From Microbacterium rhizomatis (GTDB lineage: Bacteria > Actinomycetota > Actinomycetes > Actinomycetales > Microbacteriaceae), in the NCBI RefSeq assembly GCF_008710745.1, contig NZ_VYSA01000001.1:1240001-1304000 (forward strand): 64,000 bases of DNA, given 5' to 3'. Both the position numbers and the translations under genes were made by a program. A model generated the notes under the pieces. The model saw only the letters and a program-made list of their open reading frames with translations, searched no databases and was not told the DNA's origin. This document shows positions 53,312 to 61,144 of this stretch, in pieces (within the stretch, counting starts at the first letter, position 1; each line of letters starts with the position of its first letter).

Positions 53312-54369
53312 GCTGGCTCGCCGACGATGACGACGACGAGGACGAGTTCGACGAGAGCGACATCCGGTCCCGCCCGAACCCGAAGGCCAACCGCCCACGG
53401 ACCAAACGGCGGCCAGCCCACGCGGATGCGCAGATCGCCCGGGTGATCGGCGTCGACCGGGGGCGCTACTCGGTCCTCGTCGAGGAGGATCTGCCCGGCG
53501 AGAGACGCGTGCTCGCCACGCGCGCGCGGGAGCTGCGGAAGATCGCGATCGTCACGGGCGATCGTGCCCGCGTGGTCGGCGATCTCAGCGGGGACGAAGG
53601 CACCCTGGCACGCATCATCGGGATCGAGGAGCGCACGTCGCTGCTGCGCCGATCCGCCGACGACACCGACCAGGTCGAGCGGATCATCGTCGCCAACGCC
53701 GATCAGATGCTGGTCGTCGTGGCCGCAGCCGACCCCGAGCCGCGGGAGCGGCTCGTCGACCGGTACCTGGTCGCGGCGCTGGATGCCGGCATCCGGCCCC
53801 TCCTGGTGGTCACGAAGACCGACCTCGCCGACCCGACCGCATTCCTCGCCCACTTCGAAGGTCTCGACCTCGAGGTCTTCACGAGCGCGCAGGCCGAGAT
53901 GCCGCTCGAGCGCATCGGCGCCAGCCTCGTCGGGCACTCGACGGTCTTCGTCGGCCACTCGGGGGTGGGTAAATCCACGCTCGTCAATGCTCTCGTCCCG
54001 AGCGCCGACCGCGCGACGGGTCATGTGAACGTCGTCACGGGACGCGGAAGGCACACGTCGTCGTCGACCGTGTCTCTGCGCTACCAGGGACCGACGGGCA
54101 ACGGGTGGGTGATCGACACGCCCGGCGTCCGCTCCTTCGGCCTCGGCCATGTCAACCCCGCGCGCATCATCGACGCGTTCACCGAGCTGGCGCTCATCGC
54201 CGAGGACTGCCCCCGCGGGTGCACGCACCTGCCGGATGCTCCCGACTGCGCGATCGTCGAAGCGGTCGCCGAGGGCCGGCTCGGCCCCGGCGGCCCTGCC
54301 CGCCTCGACTCGCTGCAACGGCTGCTCTCCACCTTCGCCGATCGGAAGACGCGCGACGATCAGTCCTAG
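53308..54369 (+). CDS. rsgA: Ribosome small-subunit biogenesis GTPase
   Basis: RsgA is a circularly permuted GTPase that matures the 30S subunit. The 353-residue protein has an acidic N-terminal tail, an OB fold, G4 T-K-T-D before G1 G-H-S-G-V-G-K-S-T-L, G3 D-T-P-G, and a zinc finger C-P-R-G-C-T-H-x5-D-C near the end. The GTG start overlaps aroA (GTGA); the aroA-rsgA order is the same in mycobacteria as I recall it. Confidence 0.95.
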   Translation: MSWLADDDDDEDEFDESDIRSRPNPKANRPRTKRRPAHADAQIARVIGVDRGRYSVLVEEDLPGERRVLATRARELRKIAIVTGDRARVVGDLSGDEGTLARIIGIEERTSLLRRSADDTDQVERIIVANADQMLVVVAAADPEPRERLVDRYLVAALDAGIRPLLVVTKTDLADPTAFLAHFEGLDLEVFTSAQAEMPLERIGASLVGHSTVFVGHSGVGKSTLVNALVPSADRATGHVNVVTGRGRHTSSSTVSLRYQGPTGNGWVIDTPGVRSFGLGHVNPARIIDAFTELALIAEDCPRGCTHLPDAPDCAIVEAVAEGRLGPGGPARLDSLQRLLSTFADRKTRDDQS

Positions 54370-54378
54370 GCTGGAGGC

Positions 54379-54846
54379 ATGACCGTGCAGCTCACTCCCG
54401 GCGATGCCGCTCCCCCGTTCACCCTCGTCGACCAGGACGAGAATCCCGTCTCGCTCGCCGATCTGCGCGGGCAGAACGTGATCCTGTACTTCTACCCGGC
54501 CGCGATGACGCCGGGGTGCACCACCGAGGCGTGCGACTTCCGCGACAGCCTCGGCTCGCTCGCGGGCTCCGGCTACACGGTGCTCGGCGTGTCGCGCGAC
54601 GACCCCGCGAAGCTGCGCGAGTTCCGCGAGCGCGACGGACTCACGTTCGCGCTCCTGAGCGACCCCGACCACGCGGTCCACGAGGCGTACGGCGCGTGGG
54701 GCGAGAAGATGAACTACGGCAAGCTCGTCGAGGGAGTGATCCGCTCCACGTTCGTGATCGACGCCGAGGGCGTCATCGTGCACGCGCTCTACAACGTCAA
54801 GGCGACCGGGCACGTCGAACGGCTTCGCGCGCTTGTCGGCGCCTGA
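54379..54846 (+). CDS. bcp: Thioredoxin-dependent peroxiredoxin
   Basis: The 155-residue BCP/PrxQ protein has P-A-A-M-T-P-G-C-T-T-E-A-C-D-F-R-D, where the first Cys is peroxidatic and the second, five residues later, is the PrxQ resolving Cys. It reduces hydroperoxides using thioredoxin. TAGGCT lies six bases before the ATG, though the intervening GGAGGC could also serve as a ribosome-binding site. The gene is 9 bp after rsgA. Confidence 0.95.
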   Translation: MTVQLTPGDAAPPFTLVDQDENPVSLADLRGQNVILYFYPAAMTPGCTTEACDFRDSLGSLAGSGYTVLGVSRDDPAKLREFRERDGLTFALLSDPDHAVHEAYGAWGEKMNYGKLVEGVIRSTFVIDAEGVIVHALYNVKATGHVERLRALVGA

Positions 54847-54855
54847 GCGACGCGG

Positions 54856-55314
54856 TCAGCCTCGACGGCGCTCTGCCTCGTCCGGCCCCTCGTCCGCAGG
54901 GCCGCCGGCGCCCGGTCGGCCCCGCCCCTGCGCCGCCGACCTGTCGGCACCCGCCCTCCGCGCGGCCACGATGAGCAGAGCGAGCGTCAGCACGGCGGGC
55001 ACCGCGAGCGCGAGAGCGATCAGAGGGTTCGCGTCCGCGCCCGTCACGGCGCCGAGCGCCACGGCGAGGATGAGCAGCTGCGACACGATGCCGCCCGACC
55101 GACCCCAGGACTGACCCCGGAGGATGGCGAGTGCGAAGGCGAGCAACGCCACGGCCCCGACGGCGGTCAGGACGATGAGGGCGATGCCACTGGTCGGGTC
55201 ACCCGCATCCCCACCGGAGAGCGCCAGCACCTGCGCGATCACCAGGACGACCACAGCGACTCCTTCGAGTCCTACGATCACGCCAGCCGCTCGCGCGCTC
55301 GAATGTGTTCTCAT
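54856..55314 (-). CDS. Small four-helix membrane protein, unknown function
   Basis: The 152-residue protein has four hydrophobic segments spread over residues 10-115 and an Arg/Gly/Pro-rich cytoplasmic tail. No catalytic motif is visible. The ATG has GAGAGGATCG upstream and lies 62 codons inside a longer frame that reads poorly. It is convergent with bcp (9 bp) and divergent from whiB1. Confidence 0.7.
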   Translation of the reverse strand: MRTHSSARAAGVIVGLEGVAVVVLVIAQVLALSGGDAGDPTSGIALIVLTAVGAVALLAFALAILRGQSWGRSGGIVSQLLILAVALGAVTGADANPLIALALAVPAVLTLALLIVAARRAGADRSAAQGRGRPGAGGPADEGPDEAERRRG

Positions 55315-55476
55315 CGCCACGATCCTCTCGACGCTCGGCGCCGTCCTTGTGCGAACCCGCCAAGGCCTGCGGGCAATGCTCAGCTGATCCCGCACATTTC
55401 CCGAGAGAAGGCCCTTGATTCGGCCCTCGTGCTGTGGAAGCATTGAACAAGCCGTGTGCTCCCACAGCGAAGTGGG

Positions 55477-55527
55477 GCGAGCTTCGCTCGCACATCTCAC
55501 AGGGTACCGGACCCGAATCGGGTACCC
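55477..55527 (+). promoter_or_regulatory. Structured leader of whiB1 (two hairpins)
   Basis: GCGAGC-TTC-GCTCGC (55477-55491) and GGGTACC (55502-55508) with GGTACCC (55521-55527) can form consecutive stems 37-87 bases upstream of the whiB1 ATG. The AAGGAG ribosome-binding site follows in open sequence. A tRNA-like structure was considered and not supported. The function is unknown; the 249-bp space upstream of whiB1 otherwise shows no gene I can support. Confidence 0.4.
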
Positions 55528-55563
55528 GGACTCTCACCGACTTCGTCATCAAGGAGCACCACC

Positions 55564-55812
55564 ATGGATTGGCGCGACAAATCCGCCTGCCTCACCGTCG
55601 ACCCCGAGCTGTTCTTCCCCGTGGGGAACACCGGTCCGGCTGTCGATCAGATCGAGAAGGCGAAGTCCGTCTGCGCTCGCTGCACGGTGACCGAGGTCTG
55701 CCTGCAGTACGCCCTCGAGACCGGTCAGGACTCGGGCGTCTGGGGCGGTCTGTCCGAAGACGAGCGCCGCGCCCTCAAGCGCCGCGCCGCCCGCGCCCGC
55801 CGCGCGAGCTGA
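55564..55812 (+). CDS. whiB1: WhiB1-type iron-sulfur transcription regulator
   Basis: The 82-residue protein has the four WhiB cysteines C9, C37, C40 and C46 that hold a [4Fe-4S] cluster, the G-V-W-G-G turn (58-62) and a basic C-terminus, in the order and length of mycobacterial WhiB1. WhiB1 binds the primary sigma factor, senses nitric oxide and is essential in mycobacteria. AAGGAG precedes the ATG. pdtaS lies beside it on the other strand, as in mycobacteria. Confidence 0.95.
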   Translation: MDWRDKSACLTVDPELFFPVGNTGPAVDQIEKAKSVCARCTVTEVCLQYALETGQDSGVWGGLSEDERRALKRRAARARRAS

Positions 55813-55830
55813 CGCGGCCCGCCGCACCCT

Positions 55831-55880
55831 CTCCCGCCGCACCCGCTCCCGCCGAGCCACCCCTCTCCCGCCGAGCCACC
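55831..55880. repeat. Short imperfect repeats after whiB1
   Basis: CTCCCGCCG-(AGC or C)-CACC occurs at 55831, 55846 and 55865. The run is low-complexity C-rich DNA between the whiB1 and pdtaS stops. No hairpin is obvious. Confidence 0.6.
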
Positions 55881-55974
55881 CTCTGATGGTCGGTGACGAA
55901 GGGGTGGTTCGATGCGAAAGGCGTGGGTGGGCGCCCCCGCGTTGAGGACGCGTGAGCGGCATATCGCAGCGAGC

Positions 55975-57477
55975 TCAGGAAGCGGGTTCGGTGCCCCGGG
56001 CGATGTAGCGCAACGGGATGTCGATCGTGACCTCGGTGCCGCTTCCGGTGATCGTGTGCCAGTCGATCGTGCCGCCCAGCTCACCCTGAATGAGCGTGCG
56101 CACGATCTGCGTCCCGAGCCCCTGCCCGACATGCCCCTCGGGCATGCCGACGCCATTGTCGCGGACCCGCACTTCGAGCCGTTCCTCACTGCGCCGGGCG
56201 ATGATCTCCACCTCGCCCTGCTGACCGGCGAGACCGTGCTCGACGGCGTTGGTGACGAGCTCCGTGAGGGCGAGCGCAAGCGGCGTCGCATATTCGCTCG
56301 GAAGGGTACCGAACTCCCCCGACGTCGTCGTGTGCGCGCGGGTCGTCGGTGCCGCAGCGACTTCGGCGGCGAGCTTGAGCACCCGGTCGAAGACGTCGTC
56401 GAAGTTGACGTTCTGGGCGAGCCCTTCTGAAAGCGTGTCGTGCACCACCGCGATCGCCGACACGCGTCGCATCGCCTGCGTCAGAGCCTCTCGTGCCTCA
56501 TCCGAATGAGAACGGCGGGACTGGATGCGCAGCAGCGAGGCGACGGTCTGCAGGTTGTTCTTCACACGGTGATGGATCTCGCGGATCGTCGCGTCCTTGG
56601 TGATGAGTTCCTGCTCCTGGTGGCGGATCTCGGTGACGTCGCGGCTCAGCACGATCGCACCGATCCTCGTCCCGTGGTCGCGGAGCGGGATCGTCCGCAG
56701 CGATACGGCGACCCCTTGAGCCTCGATGTCGGCCCGCCACGGCGCGCGCCCGGTCACGACCAGAGGCAGAGACTCGTCGAACTGGCGCGTGGACGGCAGG
56801 ATGCGGGTGGTCACCTCGACGAGGGACTCGCCCTCGAGCTCGTCGTCGAACCCCATCCGGTTGAAGGCCGACAGGGCGTTCGGGCTGGCGAACGTCGTGA
56901 TGCCGTCGACATCGAGACGGATGAGCCCGTCGGAGGCGCGCGGGGCTCCGCGGCGAGGCGAGGTCGGCGCTGACAGGTCGGGGAACTCTCCCGAGGCGAC
57001 CATCCGGAACAGGTCGTCCGCGCAATCGTTGAAGGTGATCTGCTGCCGGGACGGGGTGCGGGTCTCGCCGAGGTTGGTGTGGCGTGTCAGCACACCGACG
57101 GTCACGATCGGCCCGCCGGAGCGCGGCTTCTCTCGGACGATCGGAACGGCTCGCACGCGGGTCGGGGTCTCTTCGAACCAGTCGGGAGACGCCGAATCGA
57201 CGATCTGGCCGGTCTGGAACGCGTCGCGCACCTGCGTACGCCATTGCGGCCGGACGCGGTCACCCACGATGTCGCGGTAGAACAGCGTGGCGGCGCCACC
57301 AGGACGGGTGTGGGCGACCGCGACGAACGAGTCGTCCGATGTGGGCACCCAGATCACGATGTCGGCGAAAGCGAGGTCGGCAAGCAGCTGGCCGTCGCCG
57401 GCGAGTCGATGGAGCCATTCCACGTCGGCTTCGCTGGAGCGGCCCTGGGCGTAGACGAGATCGCTGAGGGTCGACAC
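55975..57477 (-). CDS. pdtaS: PdtaS-type sensor histidine kinase (HisKA_2)
   Basis: The 500-residue protein has an N-terminal GAF-like domain (about 1-150), a PAS-like domain (about 190-300), then the HisKA_2/HWE H-box I-H-H-R-V-K-N-N-L-Q-T-V and an ATPase with V-T-N-A-V-E-H-G and D-N-G-V-G-M-P. There is no membrane segment. PdtaS passes phosphate to PdtaR, an RNA-binding ANTAR regulator not encoded here. The GTG start follows TAGGCT by seven bases. Confidence 0.92.
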   Translation of the reverse strand: MSTLSDLVYAQGRSSEADVEWLHRLAGDGQLLADLAFADIVIWVPTSDDSFVAVAHTRPGGAATLFYRDIVGDRVRPQWRTQVRDAFQTGQIVDSASPDWFEETPTRVRAVPIVREKPRSGGPIVTVGVLTRHTNLGETRTPSRQQITFNDCADDLFRMVASGEFPDLSAPTSPRRGAPRASDGLIRLDVDGITTFASPNALSAFNRMGFDDELEGESLVEVTTRILPSTRQFDESLPLVVTGRAPWRADIEAQGVAVSLRTIPLRDHGTRIGAIVLSRDVTEIRHQEQELITKDATIREIHHRVKNNLQTVASLLRIQSRRSHSDEAREALTQAMRRVSAIAVVHDTLSEGLAQNVNFDDVFDRVLKLAAEVAAAPTTRAHTTTSGEFGTLPSEYATPLALALTELVTNAVEHGLAGQQGEVEIIARRSEERLEVRVRDNGVGMPEGHVGQGLGTQIVRTLIQGELGGTIDWHTITGSGTEVTIDIPLRYIARGTEPAS

Positions 57478-57487
57478 GCGTTCCAGC

Positions 57488-58855
57488 CTAGAGTCTGATG
57501 CGATCCTCCGAGTGCGTGGTCCCGGCCGGACGTACCTGCTCGTCCACTTCGTGCGCGGGACGGACACGGCGACGGAGCCCGCGTCGCCGTTCGCGGCCGG
57601 GATCGTGATCGGGACCGGGATCGGGATCGGCCGGATTCGCGGCAACGGGGGCGACAGCCTCCCCGACGAATCTCCGCAATGCGAGAGTGAATGACGATCG
57701 CGGAGCGACCGACGCGATCGGGCGGGCGGCCAGGAGCGCGGCATCCGCCGCGCGCGGGTCAGCGGGCAGGAACCAGGCATCCTCGATCCCCGCGAATCGG
57801 TCCAGCGCGCGGCGGATCTGTCCGCGCGCGTCGACACCCAGCGAACCCGGCCGGAGGCGATTGGCCACCACGACGACACGCGTGGAGCCGATCGCCGCCC
57901 GCAGGTCGGCATAGCCGCGGATGAAGCGGGCGATGCCGACCGGGTCGGCACCGGCCACCGCGACCACCAGATCGGCAGCGCACAGCGACGCCAGGGTGGC
58001 GGCATTGCGGCGGGGACCGCTCAGATCGCTCATGATCTCTTCATCGCGCTCGAGCGATGAGGAGACGTCGATCACGGTGTGATCGACCCAGTCCCGGCAT
58101 GCGGCGAGCGCGGTCGTCACGCGCGCCTCGCCGAGCTCGGGCCAGCGCGAAGGGCGGTTGATGCCGGTGAGCACCTCAACCCCCTCCTCCAGCGGCGTGG
58201 AGATCCGGGTGAGTTCGCGCGAGTCGAGTCCGCCGAGCGCGGCCTGCCGGCAGGCCGCGGCAAACCCGGGGCCTTCGTCGGCCATGCCCAGTGCGAGCGC
58301 GATCGAAGGGGCGTGCGTGTCGGCATCCACCAGACCCACCCGCCGGTCGCCCCTGGCGAGCTCCATCGCCAGCTCGATCGCCACCGTCGAGCGACCGGGC
58401 GCACCGGCCGGACCCCAGACCGCGATCACGGGCGCGGCCCGCACGACGACAGCTCGCCGCGCGATCGGGGCCGGAGCCGAGCCGGACATCTCCGCGATCC
58501 GCCAGGGTTCGGCGTCCAGCGTCATCGCCGGGCCGAGACCGAACGCCTCTGCGAGCCGGGTGTCGGCATCCGTGTCGCACAGCGGCAGGATGCGCGCTCC
58601 GAGCCGATCGCACAGCGCAACGACGTCGGCCGTGAGGCTGTGACGCGTGACGTGGAGCACGATGGCATCCGCCTCTGCGACGTGCGGGACCACCGTCGAA
58701 GAACTGGCGACGCGGTCTGCGTCGCGCGTGACCGCGGCCGCCGCGTGCGCGAGAGCGGATGCCGGGACCGTCGCGAGCACATCGACCCGTTCTCGCGCGA
58801 GTCCGTCGGCAAGGACCTCGCCGCGCGGTCCGTCCACCGCGACGAGCACCCTCAT
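57488..58855 (-). CDS. CpaE/TadZ-like ParA-type ATPase with altered P-loop
   Basis: The 455-residue protein has a receiver-like N-terminal part, then a SIMIBI ATPase domain from about residue 145. The P-loop reads W-G-P-A-G-A-P-G-R-S-T, with Arg where Walker A normally has Lys, followed by D-A-D-T-H-A-P-S. The C-terminus is Asp/Arg-rich. TadZ/CpaE proteins place type IV pili or secretion complexes at poles, but no other Tad gene is in the window. The gene overlaps the SAF gene by 4 bp. Confidence 0.75.
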   Translation of the reverse strand: MRVLVAVDGPRGEVLADGLARERVDVLATVPASALAHAAAAVTRDADRVASSSTVVPHVAEADAIVLHVTRHSLTADVVALCDRLGARILPLCDTDADTRLAEAFGLGPAMTLDAEPWRIAEMSGSAPAPIARRAVVVRAAPVIAVWGPAGAPGRSTVAIELAMELARGDRRVGLVDADTHAPSIALALGMADEGPGFAAACRQAALGGLDSRELTRISTPLEEGVEVLTGINRPSRWPELGEARVTTALAACRDWVDHTVIDVSSSLERDEEIMSDLSGPRRNAATLASLCAADLVVAVAGADPVGIARFIRGYADLRAAIGSTRVVVVANRLRPGSLGVDARGQIRRALDRFAGIEDAWFLPADPRAADAALLAARPIASVAPRSSFTLALRRFVGEAVAPVAANPADPDPGPDHDPGRERRRGLRRRVRPAHEVDEQVRPAGTTHSEDRIRL

Positions 58856-59493
58856 CGGCCGGCGCCGGCCGCGGGCACGATCGACAGCGCAGCCTCCGCT
58901 GCCATCGCGGACAGCACGGCGGCGACGTCCTCACGCGGGATCACCAGTTCGAGCGCGGACGAGCCTCCACCGATCATCGGTTCGTCCTGCGCGATCGATG
59001 ACACCGTCGCGTCGCCCACCAGGACGCGCGGGCTGTCGTACGCCCCGCCCTCCAGCCGCGGCGCCGACCAGAGCTCCACGTCGGTACCGATGGCGACGGA
59101 CGAGGGGACGTCGACCGTGCTCCGCACGACCACCGTCGTGACGCTCGAGGCACTCAGCGACCCCACGGCGCTCTGCGGGACGAGCTCACCTGCCTCGATC
59201 GTGCGGGTCGCCACCTGATCCTCCTGCCGCGCCGTGGGGGCGAGATATGCCTCTCCGGCCTGACCGAGTGCGACCTCGACCACCCGGATGGCATCGCCCG
59301 AGAGACTCTCCCCCGGGACGATCGTGCGCGCGGCCGCGAAGACCGGCACGGTTTGGCGCGCCGAGACGACCACGAACCACACACCCGCCACGGATGCCGC
59401 GATGAGCACGATTCCGAGGAGGAATCGTGCGTCGCTCCAGAAGGCACGCGGTCGTCGACGGGTGGAGGTATCGAGCACTGTCATGCGCTCCAT
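58852..59493 (-). CDS. SAF-domain protein (CpaB/RcpC-like)
   Basis: The 213-residue protein has an Arg-rich start, one membrane segment (about 25-48) and an extracytoplasmic SAF domain (V-P-V-F-A-A-A-R-T-I-V-P-G-E-S-L-S-G-D-A-I). SAF domains in CpaB proteins help assemble Flp pili. An ATG three codons further in is an alternative start. The pairing with the CpaE-like ATPase suggests a shared, possibly non-pilus, envelope task. Confidence 0.8.
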   Translation of the reverse strand: MERMTVLDTSTRRRPRAFWSDARFLLGIVLIAASVAGVWFVVVSARQTVPVFAAARTIVPGESLSGDAIRVVEVALGQAGEAYLAPTARQEDQVATRTIEAGELVPQSAVGSLSASSVTTVVVRSTVDVPSSVAIGTDVELWSAPRLEGGAYDSPRVLVGDATVSSIAQDEPMIGGGSSALELVIPREDVAAVLSAMAAEAALSIVPAAGAGR

Positions 59494-59582
59494 CGTCGCC
59501 TAATCGCCCCGAGGGCCTCGCGCGTTATCCACAATGGGGTGTCGCCTCGGACCGCACGACAGGTCTCGACGATAATGGGGGG

Positions 59583-59864
59583 ATGCCCGAAAGCCCGTCG
59601 CCCGAGGCGCGCATGCTCGCTCCCGCCCAGGTGGCTGAAGTGCTCAATGTGTCCGTCGACGAAGTGATCGCGCTGGTGATCGACGGCAGCATCCGCGGTG
59701 TGCGAGTAGGCGTTCCTCCCCAGTGGCGGGTGGAGCAGAGCAGCCTCGCCGCCTACCTCGACGATCGAGCTGAGGAGGTTCGCCGCATGGCGCTGTGGGA
59801 GCAGTCCAACGCCGCGAGCTTCCCCGAGCTATGGGGGACAGGCGTCATCCGCAATCCCGATTGA
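59583..59864 (+). CDS. Small helix-turn-helix (BldC/excisionase-like) protein
   Basis: The 93-residue protein has a MerR-like winged HTH: L-A-P-A-Q-V-A-E-V-L-N-V-S-V-D-E-V-I-A-L-V, then a wing ending P-P-Q-W-R-V. It is close in size and layout to BldC. GATAAT lies six bases before the ATG, so the transcript is leaderless. The gene is divergent from the SAF-CpaE pair and may regulate it. Confidence 0.82.
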   Translation: MPESPSPEARMLAPAQVAEVLNVSVDEVIALVIDGSIRGVRVGVPPQWRVEQSSLAAYLDDRAEEVRRMALWEQSNAASFPELWGTGVIRNPD

Positions 59865-59969
59865 TCACGTGCGGGGCCGGCTGCCGCCGCGCCGCGCACG
59901 CTCTTCCACTCGCCATCGCCCCGCCCCGGCTTGTGGCCGCCCGGTTCGGTCGCTGCCTGCCGATACCCC

Positions 59970-60572
59970 CTAGATGAGCGGGGACGCGATCTCCGGCCGG
60001 ACCCAGGCGACGCTTCCGAAGGGCACGATGCGGTGACCGCTCACCAGCTCGGCCCTGCGCGACACGCCCGGGTCGTGCAGGGCGATGTCCAGATGATCGG
60101 CTCCGGCGCGATCGATCGTTCCGGCCAGCGTGGCGCCATGGACACGATGGATCGTCACGGCCAGGCGTCGGCGCACGAAGTCGCGAAGTACGAATCCGAA
60201 CGTCATTCGATCGGCGAGCGCCGTAGACCCTTCTACGGGGCGTGCTGAGCGCAGAAGGTCGGCATGCGGCATCCCGATCGCGCAGATCGCGCTCAACGGA
60301 ACGACGATGCCCCGGTGCTGACCCGTCGGGTCGATCGCGGCCCAGTCGGCACCGACACCCGATACCTCGCCGGAGAAGATCGTCCCGTCGACGAGCTCGA
60401 AGGACGCGACGACCTGCGCGCGGTCGCGCGAGGCGATCGCGCGCAGGCGATCGCGCAGCATGACGCGCGACAGGCGGAGACGTTCGGCCTCGCTGTCGAG
60501 CGCAGCGCGTTCCGCCTCCCACTCGGAGCAGAGCTGGTCTTCGAGATCTTCGAAGAGGCGATCCCAACGCAC
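59970..60572 (-). CDS. Conserved hypothetical protein with coiled-coil start and beta-rich body
   Basis: The 200-residue protein starts V-R-W-D-R-L-F-E-D-L-E-D-Q-L, continues as an acidic/basic helix to about residue 55, and then has two similar beta-rich stretches (V-D-G-T-I-F-S-G-E-V-S-G-V-G and V-H-G-A-T-L-A-G-T-I-D-R-A-G), which could be tandem Sm-like or SH3-like barrels. I do not recognise a characterised family. TAGGGT lies seven bases before the GTG, which fixes the start; upstream in-frame sequence reads poorly. The 105 bp between it and the HTH gene shows nothing notable. Confidence 0.75.
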   Translation of the reverse strand: MRWDRLFEDLEDQLCSEWEAERAALDSEAERLRLSRVMLRDRLRAIASRDRAQVVASFELVDGTIFSGEVSGVGADWAAIDPTGQHRGIVVPLSAICAIGMPHADLLRSARPVEGSTALADRMTFGFVLRDFVRRRLAVTIHRVHGATLAGTIDRAGADHLDIALHDPGVSRRAELVSGHRIVPFGSVAWVRPEIASPLI

Positions 60573-60622
60573 TCCAGAGACCCTAGGCGAATCTTCGGGA
60601 CAGTGTCGCGGTCTTTCCACAG

Positions 60623-60668
60623 TTTGCAGCCATAGTAATAGGTGATATATTTCGAGTTCTAATATTCT
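60623..60668 (+). promoter_or_regulatory. AT-rich promoter region of the DUF6459 gene
   Basis: TTTGCA (60623-60628) and TATATT (60646-60651) with a 17-bp spacer form a good vegetative promoter in a strikingly AT-rich island; a second candidate -10, TAATAT, lies at 60660. The gene has a conventional leader with GAGACAGG before its ATG. Confidence 0.6.
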
Positions 60669-60694
60669 GACATCCACACAGAGACAGGTATCCG

Positions 60695-61135
60695 ATGGCG
60701 TCCACGCCGGCAGCCCCCGATCGTGTTTCGTCCCTCTTCGGCGACGCACGCGAGATATCCGAGTTCTTCGCAACACAGCGCACCCGATTCGATCTCCTCC
60801 CCGATCCCGAGCCGTTTCTCCGCAACCTCACGCGTGGTGTGCTCGAGGTGCTCGCAGGTGTGCGAGAGGTCGACCAGCTGGCTCGTTGGATGACGGAAGA
60901 CGCCTACCGCAAGCTGGTCACCCGGGCGAACCTCGCGACGCGCGCACGCAGCGCACGCGGGGTTCCGGCATCCCGTGCCGTTCACGCGATCCTCTCGGTG
61001 CACTGTTCGGCCCCGAGCGACCACGTGGTGGAGTCCGTCGTCATCGTTGCGGGGCCCGCCCGTACGCGGGCGGTCGCCATCCGGCTCGAGGGTCTGGATC
61101 GGCGCCGGCGCGCCACCTCACTCGCCCTGCTCTGA
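60695..61135 (+). CDS. DUF6459/Rv3235-like protein
   Basis: The 146-residue protein has the family core L-T-R-G-V-L-E-V-L-A-G-V-R-E-V-D-Q-L-A-R-W-M-T-E-D-A-Y near residue 45. It continues with R-A-R-S-A-R-G and a beta segment with V-E-S-V-V-I-V and R-A-V-A-I-R-L-E, typical of Rv3235-like proteins found near secA. Its function is not established; an accessory role in secretion is only a neighbour-based guess. It is convergent with the aminotransferase (9 bp). Confidence 0.8.
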   Translation: MASTPAAPDRVSSLFGDAREISEFFATQRTRFDLLPDPEPFLRNLTRGVLEVLAGVREVDQLARWMTEDAYRKLVTRANLATRARSARGVPASRAVHAILSVHCSAPSDHVVESVVIVAGPARTRAVAIRLEGLDRRRRATSLALL

Positions 61136-61144
61136 CCGGGGCGG

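Noticed and set aside
52288..54813. Long open frame antisense to aroA and rsgA
   Set aside because: It lies opposite two genes with all catalytic motifs present and gives no recognisable domain.
55490..55550. tRNA-like structure near GGACCCGAATCGGGTACC
   Set aside because: No acceptor, D or anticodon arms can be formed around it; a simple hairpin explains the symmetry.
55434..55886. Alternative frame covering the whiB1 leader and gene
   Set aside because: It overlaps whiB1 in another frame, has no ribosome-binding site and ends in Pro/Ala/Arg low-complexity sequence.
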